DNA of 64,000 nucleotides from Sphingopyxis italica. GTDB lineage: Bacteria; Pseudomonadota; Alphaproteobacteria; Sphingomonadales; Sphingomonadaceae. Of this stretch, positions 42,610 to 51,605 are shown in pieces; the first letter of the stretch is position 1; every line of letters starts with the position of its first letter. The position numbers and the translations under genes were made by a program. The stretch lies in contig NZ_JAATIT010000001.1 of assembly GCF_011926545.1 (NCBI RefSeq), positions 1,134,469 through 1,198,468 of the forward strand, given 5' to 3'. Below the pieces are notes generated by a model, which was not told where the DNA came from, did no database searches, and saw only the letters and a list, made by a program, of their open reading frames with translations.

Positions 42610-43881
42610 CTATTTCGCGACCGGCGTCTCGATCGGCGGCTGGCCCTTCTGGCTCGCGGCATAGGCTTCGACCGCCTTCAGCACGCGCAACATGTTGCCG
42701 CTGGCGATCTTTTCGAGCTCGGCCTGACTGTAGCCGCGTTTCGCGAGTTCGACGAAGAGCGCCGGATAGCCCGACACATCCTCCATGCCGACCGGCGCCG
42801 AATCCATTCCGTCATAGTCGCCGCCCAGCCCGATATGATCGACCCCGATCGTCTTTTTCAGATGATCGATATGGTCCGCCACCTTCGCGACGTCGGTCGT
42901 CGGCACCGGATTGGCGGCGTCCCAGGTTTTGAGCGCCGTCTCGGCCGCCGCCGGGTCGCCCGGATACATCGCCTTCAGCCGCGCCGCCTCGGCGGTGCGC
43001 GCGAGGCCCTGCGCGCGGACGTCGGCATCGAGGAAGCCCGGCAGCAATACGATCATCACGATCCCGCCGTTCGCCTTTACGGCAGGCAGCACACTGTCGG
43101 GGACATTGCGCGGATGCGGATTGATCGCGCGCACCCCCGAATGGCTGAACATCACCGGCGCGTGCGAGGTTTCCAGCGCGTCCTTCATCGTCGCTTCGCT
43201 GACATGGCTCAGATCGACGATCATCCCGATGCGGTTCATTTCGCGAACGACCTGGCGGCCAAAATCGGTGAGCCCGTCGTGCGCGGGCACGTCGGTCGAA
43301 GCGTCGGCCCAGCTCAAATTCTTCGAATGGGTCAGCGTCATATAACGCGCGCCGAGATCGTACATCTGGCGCAGCACCGCGAGGCTCGAGCCGATCGAAT
43401 GGCCTCCCTCCATGCCGAGCATGCCGGCGATCTTGCCCGCTTTCATTCCCTTTTCGAGCTCGGCCGAGGTCGACGCGAGCATGAGTTCGTCCGGATAGCG
43501 CGCCACGAGCCGCTTCATCACGTCGATCTGCTCGATCGTCTGCTGCACCGCGAGCGGCTCATCGGGATTGCTCGGTACATAGACCGACCAGAATTGCGCG
43601 CCGACGCGGCCCTTGCGCAGCCGCTGGAGGTCGGTGTGCATCGCACCCTCGGGCGGGGTGGCATCGGGTTTCGCGGTGTCGGTCGTGTCTTCGAAATCGA
43701 AGCTGTTGATCATATTGCCCTCGCGCCCGCGCAGCGCCCACGGCACGTCATTGTGTCCGTCGAACACCGGCGCCTGCTTGAGCGCAGCCTCGGCAACCGC
43801 CTCTGGCGACTTCTGTGCGATGGCGGGGGTGGAGATAAGGGCGAAAGCGGCGAGGCCGGCGAGCAGGGAGGGCTTGTTCAT
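42610..43881 (-). CDS. Membrane dipeptidase, M19 (renal dipeptidase) family
   Basis: A 423-residue zinc dipeptidase with a signal peptide (ending TPAIAQ), so acting in the periplasm. The zinc ligands are seen in VFDGHNDVP, GMEGGHSIGSS, VDLSHVSEATM, MFSHSGVRAI and LGGDYDGMDS. Such enzymes cut dipeptides, including some with D-residues. It is transcribed divergently from the acyl-CoA dehydrogenase gene, with only 78 bp between their starts. No peptide-uptake gene is adjacent. Confidence 0.95.
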   Translation of the reverse strand: MNKPSLLAGLAAFALISTPAIAQKSPEAVAEAALKQAPVFDGHNDVPWALRGREGNMINSFDFEDTTDTAKPDATPPEGAMHTDLQRLRKGRVGAQFWSVYVPSNPDEPLAVQQTIEQIDVMKRLVARYPDELMLASTSAELEKGMKAGKIAGMLGMEGGHSIGSSLAVLRQMYDLGARYMTLTHSKNLSWADASTDVPAHDGLTDFGRQVVREMNRIGMIVDLSHVSEATMKDALETSHAPVMFSHSGVRAINPHPRNVPDSVLPAVKANGGIVMIVLLPGFLDADVRAQGLARTAEAARLKAMYPGDPAAAETALKTWDAANPVPTTDVAKVADHIDHLKKTIGVDHIGLGGDYDGMDSAPVGMEDVSGYPALFVELAKRGYSQAELEKIASGNMLRVLKAVEAYAASQKGQPPIETPVAK

Positions 43882-43959
43882 GGGAGGCGACCTTAAGTGC
43901 TTGAGCCGCCGGTGCAAGCCTTGCTTGACGCAAGCGTCAAGGCCGCGCAGCATCGGTGC

Positions 43960-45135
43960 ATGACAGCTTTCGACGACTGGCGCGCGCGTTCGCCCTATTA
44001 CGACGAAACCCACGAAGCCTTGGCGCAGAGCGTCCGCCGCTTCGTCACGCGCGAGATCGCGCCGCACATCGATCGCTGGGAGGCCGAGGGCGAACTGCCG
44101 CGCGAGCTGCACAAAAAGGCCGCCGATGCCGGCATCCTCGGCCTGCGCTATCCCGAGCGATATGGCGGGCACAGCGAGGGTTTCGACAATTTTCACAGCC
44201 TCGTCGTTACCGAGGAGCTCGCGGCCGTCGGCGCGGGAGGGCTTGGCGCTTCGCTGATGACGCACGGCATCGGCCTGCCGCCGATTCTCGCGCTGGGTTC
44301 GGAAGAGTTGAAACAGCGCGTCACGCCGCCGGTACTCGCGGGCGAGAAGATCATCGCGCTAGGCATCACCGAGGCGGGCGGCGGCAGCGACGTCGCGAAC
44401 CTCAAGACCACGGCGGTCAGGGACGGCGATCATTATGTCGTGAACGGCGGCAAGATGTTCATCACCAGCGGCATGCGCGCCGACTGGCTGACCTGCGCGG
44501 TGCGCACCGGCGGACCGGGCGCGGCGGGCATCTCGCTGCTGCTGATCGACATGGCCTCGCCCGGCGTCGAGCGCACAAGGCTCGACAAGATGGGCTGGCG
44601 CTGCAGCGACACCGCCGCGATCCACTTCAGCGACGTGCGCGTCCCCGCCGAAAACCTCATCGGCACCGAGAACGGCGGCTTCATCGGCATCATGCGCAAC
44701 TTCAACAGCGAGCGGCTCGGCATGGCGATGGGCTGCTGCGCCTACGCCCGCGTCGCGATGGCCGAGGCGGCGGAATGGGCCAGGCAGCGCGAGACCTTCG
44801 GCAAGCCGCTCGTCGGTCACCAGTCGATTCGCATCAAGCTCGCCGACATGGAGCGCCAGATCGAAGCGACGCAGGCCTGGGTCGACCTCTGCGCGTGGCA
44901 GGTCAAGACCGGCAAGGACCGCCCCGCCGACTTCGCGATGCTCAAGGTGCAGGCGACGCGGATGCTGGAGGCCGTCGCGCGCGAAGCGGCGCAGGTGCTG
45001 GGCGGCGCATCCTACATCACCGGCAGCAAGGTCGAACGCATCTACCGCGAGGTGCGCGTCAACGCGATCGGCGGGGGCAGCGAGGAAATCATGCTCGATC
45101 TGGCGGGACGGCAATTGTTCGGCGGCGGCCGCTGA
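43960..45135 (+). CDS. Acyl-CoA dehydrogenase
   Basis: A 391-residue FAD enzyme for alpha,beta-dehydrogenation of an acyl-CoA. N-terminal helices, ITEAGGGSDVANLKTTAVR (flavin/substrate loop), GGKMFITSGMRADWL, ERLGMAMGCCAYARVA, RQTFGKPL-like RETFGKPLVGHQSIR, QVLGGASYI and the catalytic-Glu region GGGSEEIMLDLAGR are all in place. The start MTAFDDW at 43960 is chosen because upstream codons are not conserved-looking. Chain-length preference cannot be told. Stand-alone in the fatty-acid or amino-acid catabolic set. Confidence 0.94.
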   Translation: MTAFDDWRARSPYYDETHEALAQSVRRFVTREIAPHIDRWEAEGELPRELHKKAADAGILGLRYPERYGGHSEGFDNFHSLVVTEELAAVGAGGLGASLMTHGIGLPPILALGSEELKQRVTPPVLAGEKIIALGITEAGGGSDVANLKTTAVRDGDHYVVNGGKMFITSGMRADWLTCAVRTGGPGAAGISLLLIDMASPGVERTRLDKMGWRCSDTAAIHFSDVRVPAENLIGTENGGFIGIMRNFNSERLGMAMGCCAYARVAMAEAAEWARQRETFGKPLVGHQSIRIKLADMERQIEATQAWVDLCAWQVKTGKDRPADFAMLKVQATRMLEAVAREAAQVLGGASYITGSKVERIYREVRVNAIGGGSEEIMLDLAGRQLFGGGR

Positions 45136-45138
45136 ACG

Positions 45139-45948
45139 TCAGTGCGGGGAGCGCGAACTCCGTTCGCCTGTCCGCGCCAGGCGTTCCACAAGCGCCACGC
45201 GCCGATTATGCGCCATCGCGGTACCATTCAGGTCGTCGGCAAGTTCATAGCCGGCGCGGCGCTGCAGATGGCTTAGCAATTCCGCTCGCGCTTCCGGCGC
45301 GTGGCGCGACATCTCGTCGGCTAGCGCGTCGATAATCCATGACCATGCCTCGGCTTCGCTGTCGTCCAGCCGATGCGAACGCACCGGCGTTCGGGCGCTT
45401 GCGACCTCCCCGGCTGCGGCGACAGGGGTCCATATGACGGGTGCCGTGGAGGTCTTCCGCCATTCCATTTCCAGAAACGCGCTGACCCATAACCCGAAAT
45501 AGCCCGCCCAGACGAGCACCCACATGACATGTTCACCGATCGTCAAGGGCGTATCGGACAAAGTCCGGTTGGCAACATAACGCAGCGTCAGCATGATCAG
45601 CGATGCCCCGACGACATGGAGAGCCAGCCTCGCCAGACCGCCACCACTGGTCCGCGACCGCATCGCCGACCGCAGCGCATGCGCGTACAGCAGCGTGCCT
45701 CCCGCGATCGACACCAGGCGAACATCGCTCATCCACAAATAACGGTCGCCGAACACGATTTGCGCCCATGCCGAAAGCACGAGATAGGTGAAGCTTGCGA
45801 AGAGGCCAACCCAGACCATAAGGCGCGTGGTGCTGCGGTCTGACGATGGTGATTGCAAAGTCTGGTACATGCGGAAAGCGATAGCCAATCTGTTGATCTT
45901 GCGAAAGAGACAGCCGACCAACCGACGCTGTTTTGGCACAAACGACAT
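45139..45948 (-). CDS. Multi-pass membrane protein, unknown
   Basis: A 269-residue protein. Four hydrophobic segments lie between residues 40 and 165 (MVWVGLFASFTYLVLSAWAQ, LVSIAGGTLLYAHAL, LHVVGASLIMLTLRYVAN, HVMWVLVWAGYFGLWVSAF); the last 95 residues are a soluble helical tail. No family is recognised. The start MSFVPKQRR at 45948 has a good ribosome-binding site (GGAGGA) upstream; starts at 45984 and 45870 are alternatives. Composition is a little lower in GC than neighbours. It converges on the acyl-CoA dehydrogenase gene with three bases between the stops. Confidence 0.65.
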   Translation of the reverse strand: MSFVPKQRRLVGCLFRKINRLAIAFRMYQTLQSPSSDRSTTRLMVWVGLFASFTYLVLSAWAQIVFGDRYLWMSDVRLVSIAGGTLLYAHALRSAMRSRTSGGGLARLALHVVGASLIMLTLRYVANRTLSDTPLTIGEHVMWVLVWAGYFGLWVSAFLEMEWRKTSTAPVIWTPVAAAGEVASARTPVRSHRLDDSEAEAWSWIIDALADEMSRHAPEARAELLSHLQRRAGYELADDLNGTAMAHNRRVALVERLARTGERSSRSPH

Positions 45949-46036
45949 CCCTCGATCCTCCCGCTTGCCAAAGGGGGATGGCATGGGCGATGCTCGGTGC
46001 GACGTGGTGTGTAGCAGATTATCAGGGGACGAACCG

Positions 46037-47260
46037 ATGGAAATATTCGAGACGGTGGGGGCTGATCAGGGTGGCTGGGCCGATGCGGCAACCAGCGAGC
46101 TCGACGCGATGATCGATCTTCGCCGCGCGATTCATCGCGAGCCCGAGCTCGGGCTGCAAAACCCGAAGACGCTCGCGAAGATCAAGGATGCGCTCGCCGG
46201 GCTGCCGCTCGAATTTCGCGAGGGGCCGTCGACGACCGGGCTGATCGCGATCCTGCGCGGCCCCGCGAACGGGCGCACCGTGCTGCTGCGCGGCGATATG
46301 GATGCGCTGCCGCTGCTCGAAGACACGGGGCTCGATTTCACGTCCGAGATCGCCGGCGCGATGCACGCGTGCGGGCACGACACGCATGTCGCGATGCTCG
46401 TCGGCGCCGCGAAGCTGCTCTGCGCCGCGCGCGACCGGCTCCCCGGCACCGTGATGTTCATGTTCCAGCCGGGCGAGGAGGGCCATCATGGCGCGCGCTT
46501 CATGCTGGAGGACGGGCTGATCGACCCGCTCCCCGACGCGGCCTTCGCGCTCCACGTCATGCCCAACGCGCCGCACGGTATCTTCGCCGGGCGCGCGGGG
46601 CCGTTGCTCGCCTCGTCCGACGTCCTCTCGATCATGGTCAAGGGCGCGGGCGGCCATGCGTCGATGCCGCACGACAGTATCGACCCGATCCCGGTCGCCT
46701 GTTCGATCGTCACCGCGATCCAGACCATGGTCACGCGCCGCATCTCGGTCTTCGATCCCGCCGTCGTCACCATCGCGAAGATCGCCGCGGGAACGACGAA
46801 CAACATCATCCCCGAGACCGCCGAAATGCTCGGCACGATCCGCACGCTTTCACCCGAACGCCGCGCGATGATCGCGCGCGAACTCAAGCGCCTCGCTCCC
46901 GCGATCGCCGAAGCGCACGGCTGCACCGCCGAAGTGACGATCGAGGAGGGCTTCCCCGTCACCATCTGCGACAGCCGCGCGGTGAGTTTCGGCCAGTCGG
47001 TCGTCGAGGAGATTTTCGGCGAGGAGGCGTGGCTGACGATGGACAATCCGGTGATGGGCGCCGAGGATTTCTCCTACGTCCTCGAAAAAGTCCCCGGCGC
47101 CATGTTCTGGCTCGGCGCGAGCGAGGCGGGCAGCGACTGGCGCCAATGCTGCGGGCTCCACTCGAACCATATGGTGCTCGACGAAAAGGTCATGGCAAGA
47201 GGCGCCGCGCTGCACGCGGCGCTCGCCGAGCGGTTCTTGAACGAGGGGTTTGAAGCCTAG
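46037..47260 (+). CDS. M20 family metallo-amidohydrolase (hippurate hydrolase-like)
   Basis: A 407-residue dizinc amidohydrolase. It has LRRAIHREPELGLQNPKT, LLRGDMDALPL, MHACGHDTHVAML (metal site), FQPGEEGHHGARFMLEDG and MGAEDFSYVLEKVPG, the pattern of the IAA-amino-acid/hippurate hydrolase group. It probably cuts an N-acyl amino acid in the cytoplasm. The ATG at 46037 has AGGGGA eight bases before; in-frame codons back to 45788 do not look like the family. Its end is directly abutted by the convergent PD-(D/E)XK-like gene. Confidence 0.94.
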   Translation: MEIFETVGADQGGWADAATSELDAMIDLRRAIHREPELGLQNPKTLAKIKDALAGLPLEFREGPSTTGLIAILRGPANGRTVLLRGDMDALPLLEDTGLDFTSEIAGAMHACGHDTHVAMLVGAAKLLCAARDRLPGTVMFMFQPGEEGHHGARFMLEDGLIDPLPDAAFALHVMPNAPHGIFAGRAGPLLASSDVLSIMVKGAGGHASMPHDSIDPIPVACSIVTAIQTMVTRRISVFDPAVVTIAKIAAGTTNNIIPETAEMLGTIRTLSPERRAMIARELKRLAPAIAEAHGCTAEVTIEEGFPVTICDSRAVSFGQSVVEEIFGEEAWLTMDNPVMGAEDFSYVLEKVPGAMFWLGASEAGSDWRQCCGLHSNHMVLDEKVMARGAALHAALAERFLNEGFEA

Positions 47261-47836
47261 CTAGGCAATTTCCACGATCAGACTACGGGAACCGTGAAGC
47301 AGTCGATCATTGCAGGGGTCTCCCCAACAGGTCGCCACATCATAAATTCCCGCCAGCATGACATTGGAATCTTTGGCGCCTGTCGGTTTCCGGATGCTAC
47401 CCGTCACAGGCGAACCCGCCACTCGAAAATGGTTGTGCAGCCAACTTCCTCGACCCGAATCACACCAAAATACCGCATCGTCGGTAAGCATCAACGCGAC
47501 ACCGGAATCAGCGTGACCAGCCCGAACGATGGCTTCGACAAATTCGATGTCAGCGCAAAAGGCGTACATCGTTTCCGGATGCTGGCCGTTTACAGGGACC
47601 TTGAGTTCGACTGCATATCGTTTGCCGCCCATCCGGACGAACAAGTCCAGATTCACCTTCGGCTTGAGCGTGGAGCCATCGAGTCTTGGAACCCGCAGAC
47701 ACTTTTCAAACTCCACGTCAAAGCCAGACTCTCTCAATCCGAGGGCGAGTTCCAATTGCAATGAACGCTCGTTGCTTATGGGGCCAACGGTCGCAGGCGG
47801 GGCAACGAGAAACTCTCTCAGCCAAGCGGCGATCAC
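47261..47836 (-). CDS. Putative PD-(D/E)XK nuclease-like protein
   Basis: A 191-residue protein of unknown family. VNLDLFVRMGGKRYAVELKVP reads as a PD-(D/E)XK core (split here: NLDLFVR and YAVELKVP), with Asp followed after about twelve residues by Glu-x-Lys. The rest of the sequence is unremarkable, with Cys and His in the last third. It begins at a GTG that overlaps the nadB stop (GTGA), so it would be translated by coupling with nadB. GC content is well below that of the flanks, indicating acquisition. It could be a restriction-like or repair nuclease; activity is not shown. Confidence 0.6.
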   Translation of the reverse strand: MIAAWLREFLVAPPATVGPISNERSLQLELALGLRESGFDVEFEKCLRVPRLDGSTLKPKVNLDLFVRMGGKRYAVELKVPVNGQHPETMYAFCADIEFVEAIVRAGHADSGVALMLTDDAVFWCDSGRGSWLHNHFRVAGSPVTGSIRKPTGAKDSNVMLAGIYDVATCWGDPCNDRLLHGSRSLIVEIA

Positions 47837-49419
47837 GGCACCAGCACCGTGTCGACCGCCTGCGGCAGCATGTCGGGGTAATCGAGCGTATAATGCAGTC
47901 CGCGGCTTTCCTTGCGGTGGAGCGCGCTCTTCACGATCAGCTCGGCGCATTGCAGCAGGTTGCGCAGCTCGATCAGGTCGGTCGTGACGCGGAAATGGCC
48001 GTAATAGTCGCCGACCTCGCCCGTCAGCATCTTGATCCGGTGCTGCGCGCGCTCGAGCCGCTTGGTCGTGCGGACGATGCCGACATAATTCCACATGAAG
48101 CGGCGGATCTCGGTCCAGTTCTGCTTGATCACGACTTCTTCGTCCGAATCGGTGACGCGGCTTTCGTCCCACGGGCGGATCGCCGGCGGCGGTTCGAGCT
48201 GGTCCCAGCGCGCGATAATGTCCTTCGCCGCCGCCTCGCCGAACACGAAACATTCGAGCAGCGAGTTCGACGCGAGACGATTGGCGCCGTGCAGCCCGCT
48301 TTCGGTGCATTCGCCCGCCGCATAGAGCCCCGGCAGGTCGGTGCGCCCGTCGAGATCGATCAGCACGCCGCCGCACGTATAATGCTGCGCGGGCACCACC
48401 GGGATCGGCTGTTTCGTCATGTCGATCCCGAGCGTCAGCAGCTTTTCATAGATATTCGGAAAGTGCCCGGCGACGAAATCGGGATCCTTGTCGCTGATGT
48501 CGAGGTGGACATAATCGAGCCCCGACCGCTTGATCTGGTCGTCATTGGCGCGCGCGACGATATCGCGCGGCGCGAGTTCGGCGCGCGCGTCATAATCGGG
48601 CATATAGCGGTGGCCGGTCACGGGGTGCTTGAGGATCCCGCCCTCGCCGCGCACCGCCTCGGTGATCAGGAAATTCTTGACGTCGAGATTGTAGAGGCAG
48701 GTCGGGTGGAACTGCATCATCTCCATATTCGAGACGCGGCAGCCCGCGCGCCACGCCATCGCGATGCCGTCGCCCGTTGCTCCTCTGGGAGCGGTCGAAA
48801 ACTGGTAGACGCGCCCCGCCCCGCCGCTCGCAAGGATCGTCGCGCGGCCGACATGCGCGCGCACCTTCCCCGTCTTCTCGTCGAGCGCATAAACGCCCCA
48901 GACGCGGCCCGATCCCGAATAGCGTTCCTCGTGCCGCCCCGTGATCAGGTCGATGCACGCCTGCCCGGGCAGCAGCGTGATGTTCGGATGCGCCTCGGCG
49001 GTCTTCAATAGCGCCGCCTGCACCGCCCAGCCGGTCGCGTCGTCGACATGCACGATCCGCCGGTGCGAATGCCCGCCCTCGCGCGTCAGATGCAGCGCTT
49101 CGGCTTGCTTGTTGAACGGCACGCCCATTTCGACAAGCCGCTCGATCGCGTGCGGGGCGTTTTCGACGACGAACTCGACCGTCTCGCGGCGGTTCAATCC
49201 GCCGCCCGCGATCATCGTGTCCTCGATATGATTTTCGAACGTGTCGCCCGCGTCGAGCACCGCCGCGATCCCGCCCTGCGCCCACGCGGTCGACCCGCCG
49301 GTGAGCTCGCCCTTCGCGAGCACGAGCACGCGGCAATGATCGGCGAGCGCGATCGCGGCGGTCAGCCCCGCGGCGCCCGAGCCGACGATGATGACGTCGT
49401 GTTGGGTGGTGTCGGTCAC
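47833..49419 (-). CDS. nadB: L-aspartate oxidase
   Basis: A 528-residue FAD enzyme that oxidises L-aspartate to iminoaspartate, the first step of de novo NAD synthesis, with quinolinate synthase NadA as partner (not in the window). The FAD motif is VIIVGSGAAGLTAAIALAD; GGSTAWAQGGIAAVLD, EGGHSHRRIVH, ASGGAGRVYQFST, QHYTCGGV, LPGLYAAGECTESGLHGANR and the C-terminal helical domain are all present. The GTG at 49419 is the natural start (VTDTTQHDVIIVG) and overlaps the stop of the preceding DUF559 gene. Confidence 0.95.
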   Translation of the reverse strand: MTDTTQHDVIIVGSGAAGLTAAIALADHCRVLVLAKGELTGGSTAWAQGGIAAVLDAGDTFENHIEDTMIAGGGLNRRETVEFVVENAPHAIERLVEMGVPFNKQAEALHLTREGGHSHRRIVHVDDATGWAVQAALLKTAEAHPNITLLPGQACIDLITGRHEERYSGSGRVWGVYALDEKTGKVRAHVGRATILASGGAGRVYQFSTAPRGATGDGIAMAWRAGCRVSNMEMMQFHPTCLYNLDVKNFLITEAVRGEGGILKHPVTGHRYMPDYDARAELAPRDIVARANDDQIKRSGLDYVHLDISDKDPDFVAGHFPNIYEKLLTLGIDMTKQPIPVVPAQHYTCGGVLIDLDGRTDLPGLYAAGECTESGLHGANRLASNSLLECFVFGEAAAKDIIARWDQLEPPPAIRPWDESRVTDSDEEVVIKQNWTEIRRFMWNYVGIVRTTKRLERAQHRIKMLTGEVGDYYGHFRVTTDLIELRNLLQCAELIVKSALHRKESRGLHYTLDYPDMLPQAVDTVLVP

Positions 49420-49865
49420 TCTTCTCCCCTCCCGCAGGCGGGAGGGGCCGGGGGTGGGCATGAATTCAACGCCGCAAGTATCGTCATCAACACACCTTCC
49501 AGATTCGACATGACATCTGCATTGGCGAAGCGCAGCGTCTGGTAGCCTTGCGCGCGCAGATAGCCATCCCTGCGACGATCTTCGTCCTGCCGCATGTCGT
49601 GCGAGATGCCATCAAGTTCAACGACAAGCTTTGCTTCGCGACACAGGAAATCGGCCACATAAGGACCGATCGGCATCTGACGGCTGAATTTCCAGCCCTC
49701 GACCTGGCGTTTGGAAATCGCTTGCCAAAGCCTGCGTTCAGGCATCGTGGCCTCGCGGCGCAGCCTTTGCGCCTTTAGCGTCTCGCGGGGCCGAAATTTA
49801 CGAACAGGCCCACCCCCGGCCCCTCCCGCCTGCGGGAGGGGAGAAGGGCGCTCGCCCTCACCCAT
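49416..49865 (-). CDS. DUF559 nuclease-like protein lying between inverted repeats
   Basis: A 149-residue protein of the DUF559 family, a PD-(D/E)XK-like fold related to very-short-patch-type endonucleases. The core reads ERRLWQAISKRQVEGWKFSR, PYVADFLCREAKLVVELDG (Asp, Glu-x-Asp pattern) and HDMRQDEDRRRDGYLRAQGY. No ATG, GTG or TTG closer to the core than 49865 exists except Met 49745, so translation may run from the ATG that overlaps the end of the ABC gene through the right repeat. The C-terminus (PPPAPPACGRGEE) is likewise repeat-coded, and its stop overlaps the nadB start. Biochemical role unknown. Confidence 0.75.
   Translation of the reverse strand: MGEGERPSPLPQAGGAGGGPVRKFRPRETLKAQRLRREATMPERRLWQAISKRQVEGWKFSRQMPIGPYVADFLCREAKLVVELDGISHDMRQDEDRRRDGYLRAQGYQTLRFANADVMSNLEGVLMTILAALNSCPPPAPPACGRGEE
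49422..49460. repeat. Left inverted repeat flanking the DUF559 gene
   Basis: This 39-bp unit contains the hairpin CTCCCGCAGGCGGGAG and the tail GGGGCCGGGGGTGGGCA. Its reverse complement matches 49808-49845 over 38 bp without a mismatch. It codes the C-terminal residues of the DUF559 protein and reaches three bases from the nadB start. Confidence 0.9.
49808..49845. repeat. Right inverted repeat flanking the DUF559 gene
   Basis: Perfect inverted copy of 49422-49460 (38 bp), with the hairpin CTCCCGCCTGCGGGAG. It lies just past the end of the ABC ATPase gene and, read on the minus strand, codes PSPLPQAGGAGGG near the DUF559 N-terminus. A shortened relative occurs at 58085-58106. Confidence 0.9.
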
Positions 49866-50781
49866 TCGCCGCGCGCGTCAGGTTGAGGAACACATCTTCC
49901 AGATCGGCCTCGCGCGTCGAGACGTCGACGATGCCGTGCCCCATCGCATTGACCGCCGCGAGCACTTCGCCCGCGTTCATGCGGTCCTTGTTGTAACTGA
50001 TCGCGAGCCCGCGTGTCCCGTCGCGCTCGATCTTTTCGAACGCCGGATGCGTCGGCAGCGTCGTCACATCGGCGTCGAGCGTCACGACGACGATCTTCTC
50101 GCGCGCCATATCGACCAGCTCGCGCGTCGGCTTGTTCGCGATCAGCTTGCCATGGTTGATGATCGCGATCCGGTCGCAAAGCTCCTCGGCTTCCTCTAGA
50201 TAATGCGTCGTCAGCACCACGGTGACGCCGCGGTCGTTGAGGCGCTGCACATAGTCCCAAAGCTGCTGGCGCAGTTCGATGTCGACTCCCGCGGTCGGTT
50301 CGTCGAGCACGATGATCGGCGGCGAATGCACCATGGCTTTCGCGACGAGCAGGCGGCGCTTCATGCCGCCCGACAGCGTGCGCGCATAGGCGTCGCGTTT
50401 GTCGGACAGATGGACGGCGCCGAGCAGTTCGTCCGAAATCCGCTGATCCTTGGGCACGCCGTAGAGCCCCGCCTGATTTTCGAGCGTTTCATAGGGCGTG
50501 AAAAAGGGATCGAAGACGATTTCCTGCGGCACGATGCCGATCGAATATTTGGCGTTGCGCGGATCGGCGTCGATATCGAAGCCCCAGATGCTCGCCGACC
50601 CGCTCGTCTTGTTGACGAGACCCGCGAGGATATTGATCAGCGTCGACTTGCCCGCGCCGTTCGGGCCGAGCAGACCGAAGATCTGGCCGCGCGGCACGTC
50701 GAAACTGACATTGTCGAGCGCCTGCTTGCCGCCGGCATAGAGTTTGGAGACGGCGTCGATGCGGATGGCGGCTTCACTCAT
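49858..50781 (-). CDS. ABC transporter ATP-binding protein, ABC-2 exporter type
   Basis: A 307-residue ATPase. Walker A is GLLGPNGAGKSTLIN, the signature LSGGMKRRL, Walker B IIVLDEPTAGVD and the switch LTTHYLEEAEEL. A C-terminal extension of about 70 residues follows, as in NodI/DrrA-like ATPases that energise a separate ABC-2 permease. The permease gene is not adjacent on either side in the visible DNA, so the substrate is unknown. Start Met 50781 (MSEAAIRID) is preferred to 50793. The DUF559 gene overlaps its stop. Confidence 0.92.
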   Translation of the reverse strand: MSEAAIRIDAVSKLYAGGKQALDNVSFDVPRGQIFGLLGPNGAGKSTLINILAGLVNKTSGSASIWGFDIDADPRNAKYSIGIVPQEIVFDPFFTPYETLENQAGLYGVPKDQRISDELLGAVHLSDKRDAYARTLSGGMKRRLLVAKAMVHSPPIIVLDEPTAGVDIELRQQLWDYVQRLNDRGVTVVLTTHYLEEAEELCDRIAIINHGKLIANKPTRELVDMAREKIVVVTLDADVTTLPTHPAFEKIERDGTRGLAISYNKDRMNAGEVLAAVNAMGHGIVDVSTREADLEDVFLNLTRAANG

Positions 50782-50887
50782 GGCCGCCTCCATAGCCGCG
50801 CGCCCGCCCGCGTGAAAGCCATCATCGCCGATAGATTTTCTGCTGATGGGCGCGTTAACGCTAAATTGGAATCTTGCCGCTAGGACG

Positions 50888-51454
50888 ATGCCGGTGGGGA
50901 CCAGTCACATCTTTCGCCCGCTGCCGCTGCGGCGCGGGCTAGCCATCGCTGCGCTCTTGATCGCGCCCGCCGCCGCCTCGCCGGCGCTGGCGCAAGTGAG
51001 CGCGCAAGGCGAGGCCGAAGCCATCGTGCTTCGCCCGCTCTCCTTCTTCAAGGTCAACGACCTCGACTTCGGCGACATCATCGCGTCGAACGCCGCGGGG
51101 ACCGTGACGATCGAACCCGACGGGTCGCGCAGCCGCACCGGCGGCGTCACCCTCGCGGGCGGGGGCGGCGAACCCGCGCGCTTTGCCGGGCTCGGCACCC
51201 GCAATCGCCAGGTCAACATCTCGCTCGGTTCGAATAGCATCTGGATCACCGGACCGGGCACGCGGATGCGCGTCCGCAATTTCGAGATCGGCAGCACGCC
51301 GACCGCGATTCTCTCGACCTCGCCCACCCGCTTTCGGATCACCTCGCCGCTCGGCAATTATAATTTCCCGGTCGGGGCGACGCTCGAGGTCGGCGCCAAC
51401 CAGGCGCCGGGCGATTACAGCGGCAGCTTCACGATCACGCTGAACTATCTCTAG
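50888..51454 (+). CDS. DUF4402 domain secreted protein
   Basis: A 188-residue exported protein with a signal peptide ending SPALAQ. DUF4402 features are ALSFF-like RPLSFFKVNDLDFGDIIAS, VTIEPDGSR, the TGGV motif and the ending NQAPGDYSGSFTITLNYL. The all-beta fold resembles pilin or adhesin subunits. A second, shorter DUF4402 gene lies 0.5 kb downstream with the same last-residue motif. Start MPVGTSHIF is chosen; 50846 is an alternative. The product may be a surface or fimbrial component; no chaperone or usher is near. Confidence 0.85.
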   Translation: MPVGTSHIFRPLPLRRGLAIAALLIAPAAASPALAQVSAQGEAEAIVLRPLSFFKVNDLDFGDIIASNAAGTVTIEPDGSRSRTGGVTLAGGGGEPARFAGLGTRNRQVNISLGSNSIWITGPGTRMRVRNFEIGSTPTAILSTSPTRFRITSPLGNYNFPVGATLEVGANQAPGDYSGSFTITLNYL

Positions 51455-51605
51455 GGTCAGGACCCTTAGACCTTCCTGTGGGGGGAAGACGGCACCGGGG
51501 GACCACTGGCACCCCGACGGGCGCCTGCACCGGTGCCGTCACGACCCGCCCATCATGCGCGGACCCGATTGCCGAGCCTTCGCGCGCTTGCTATGGGCGC
51601 CCTCG

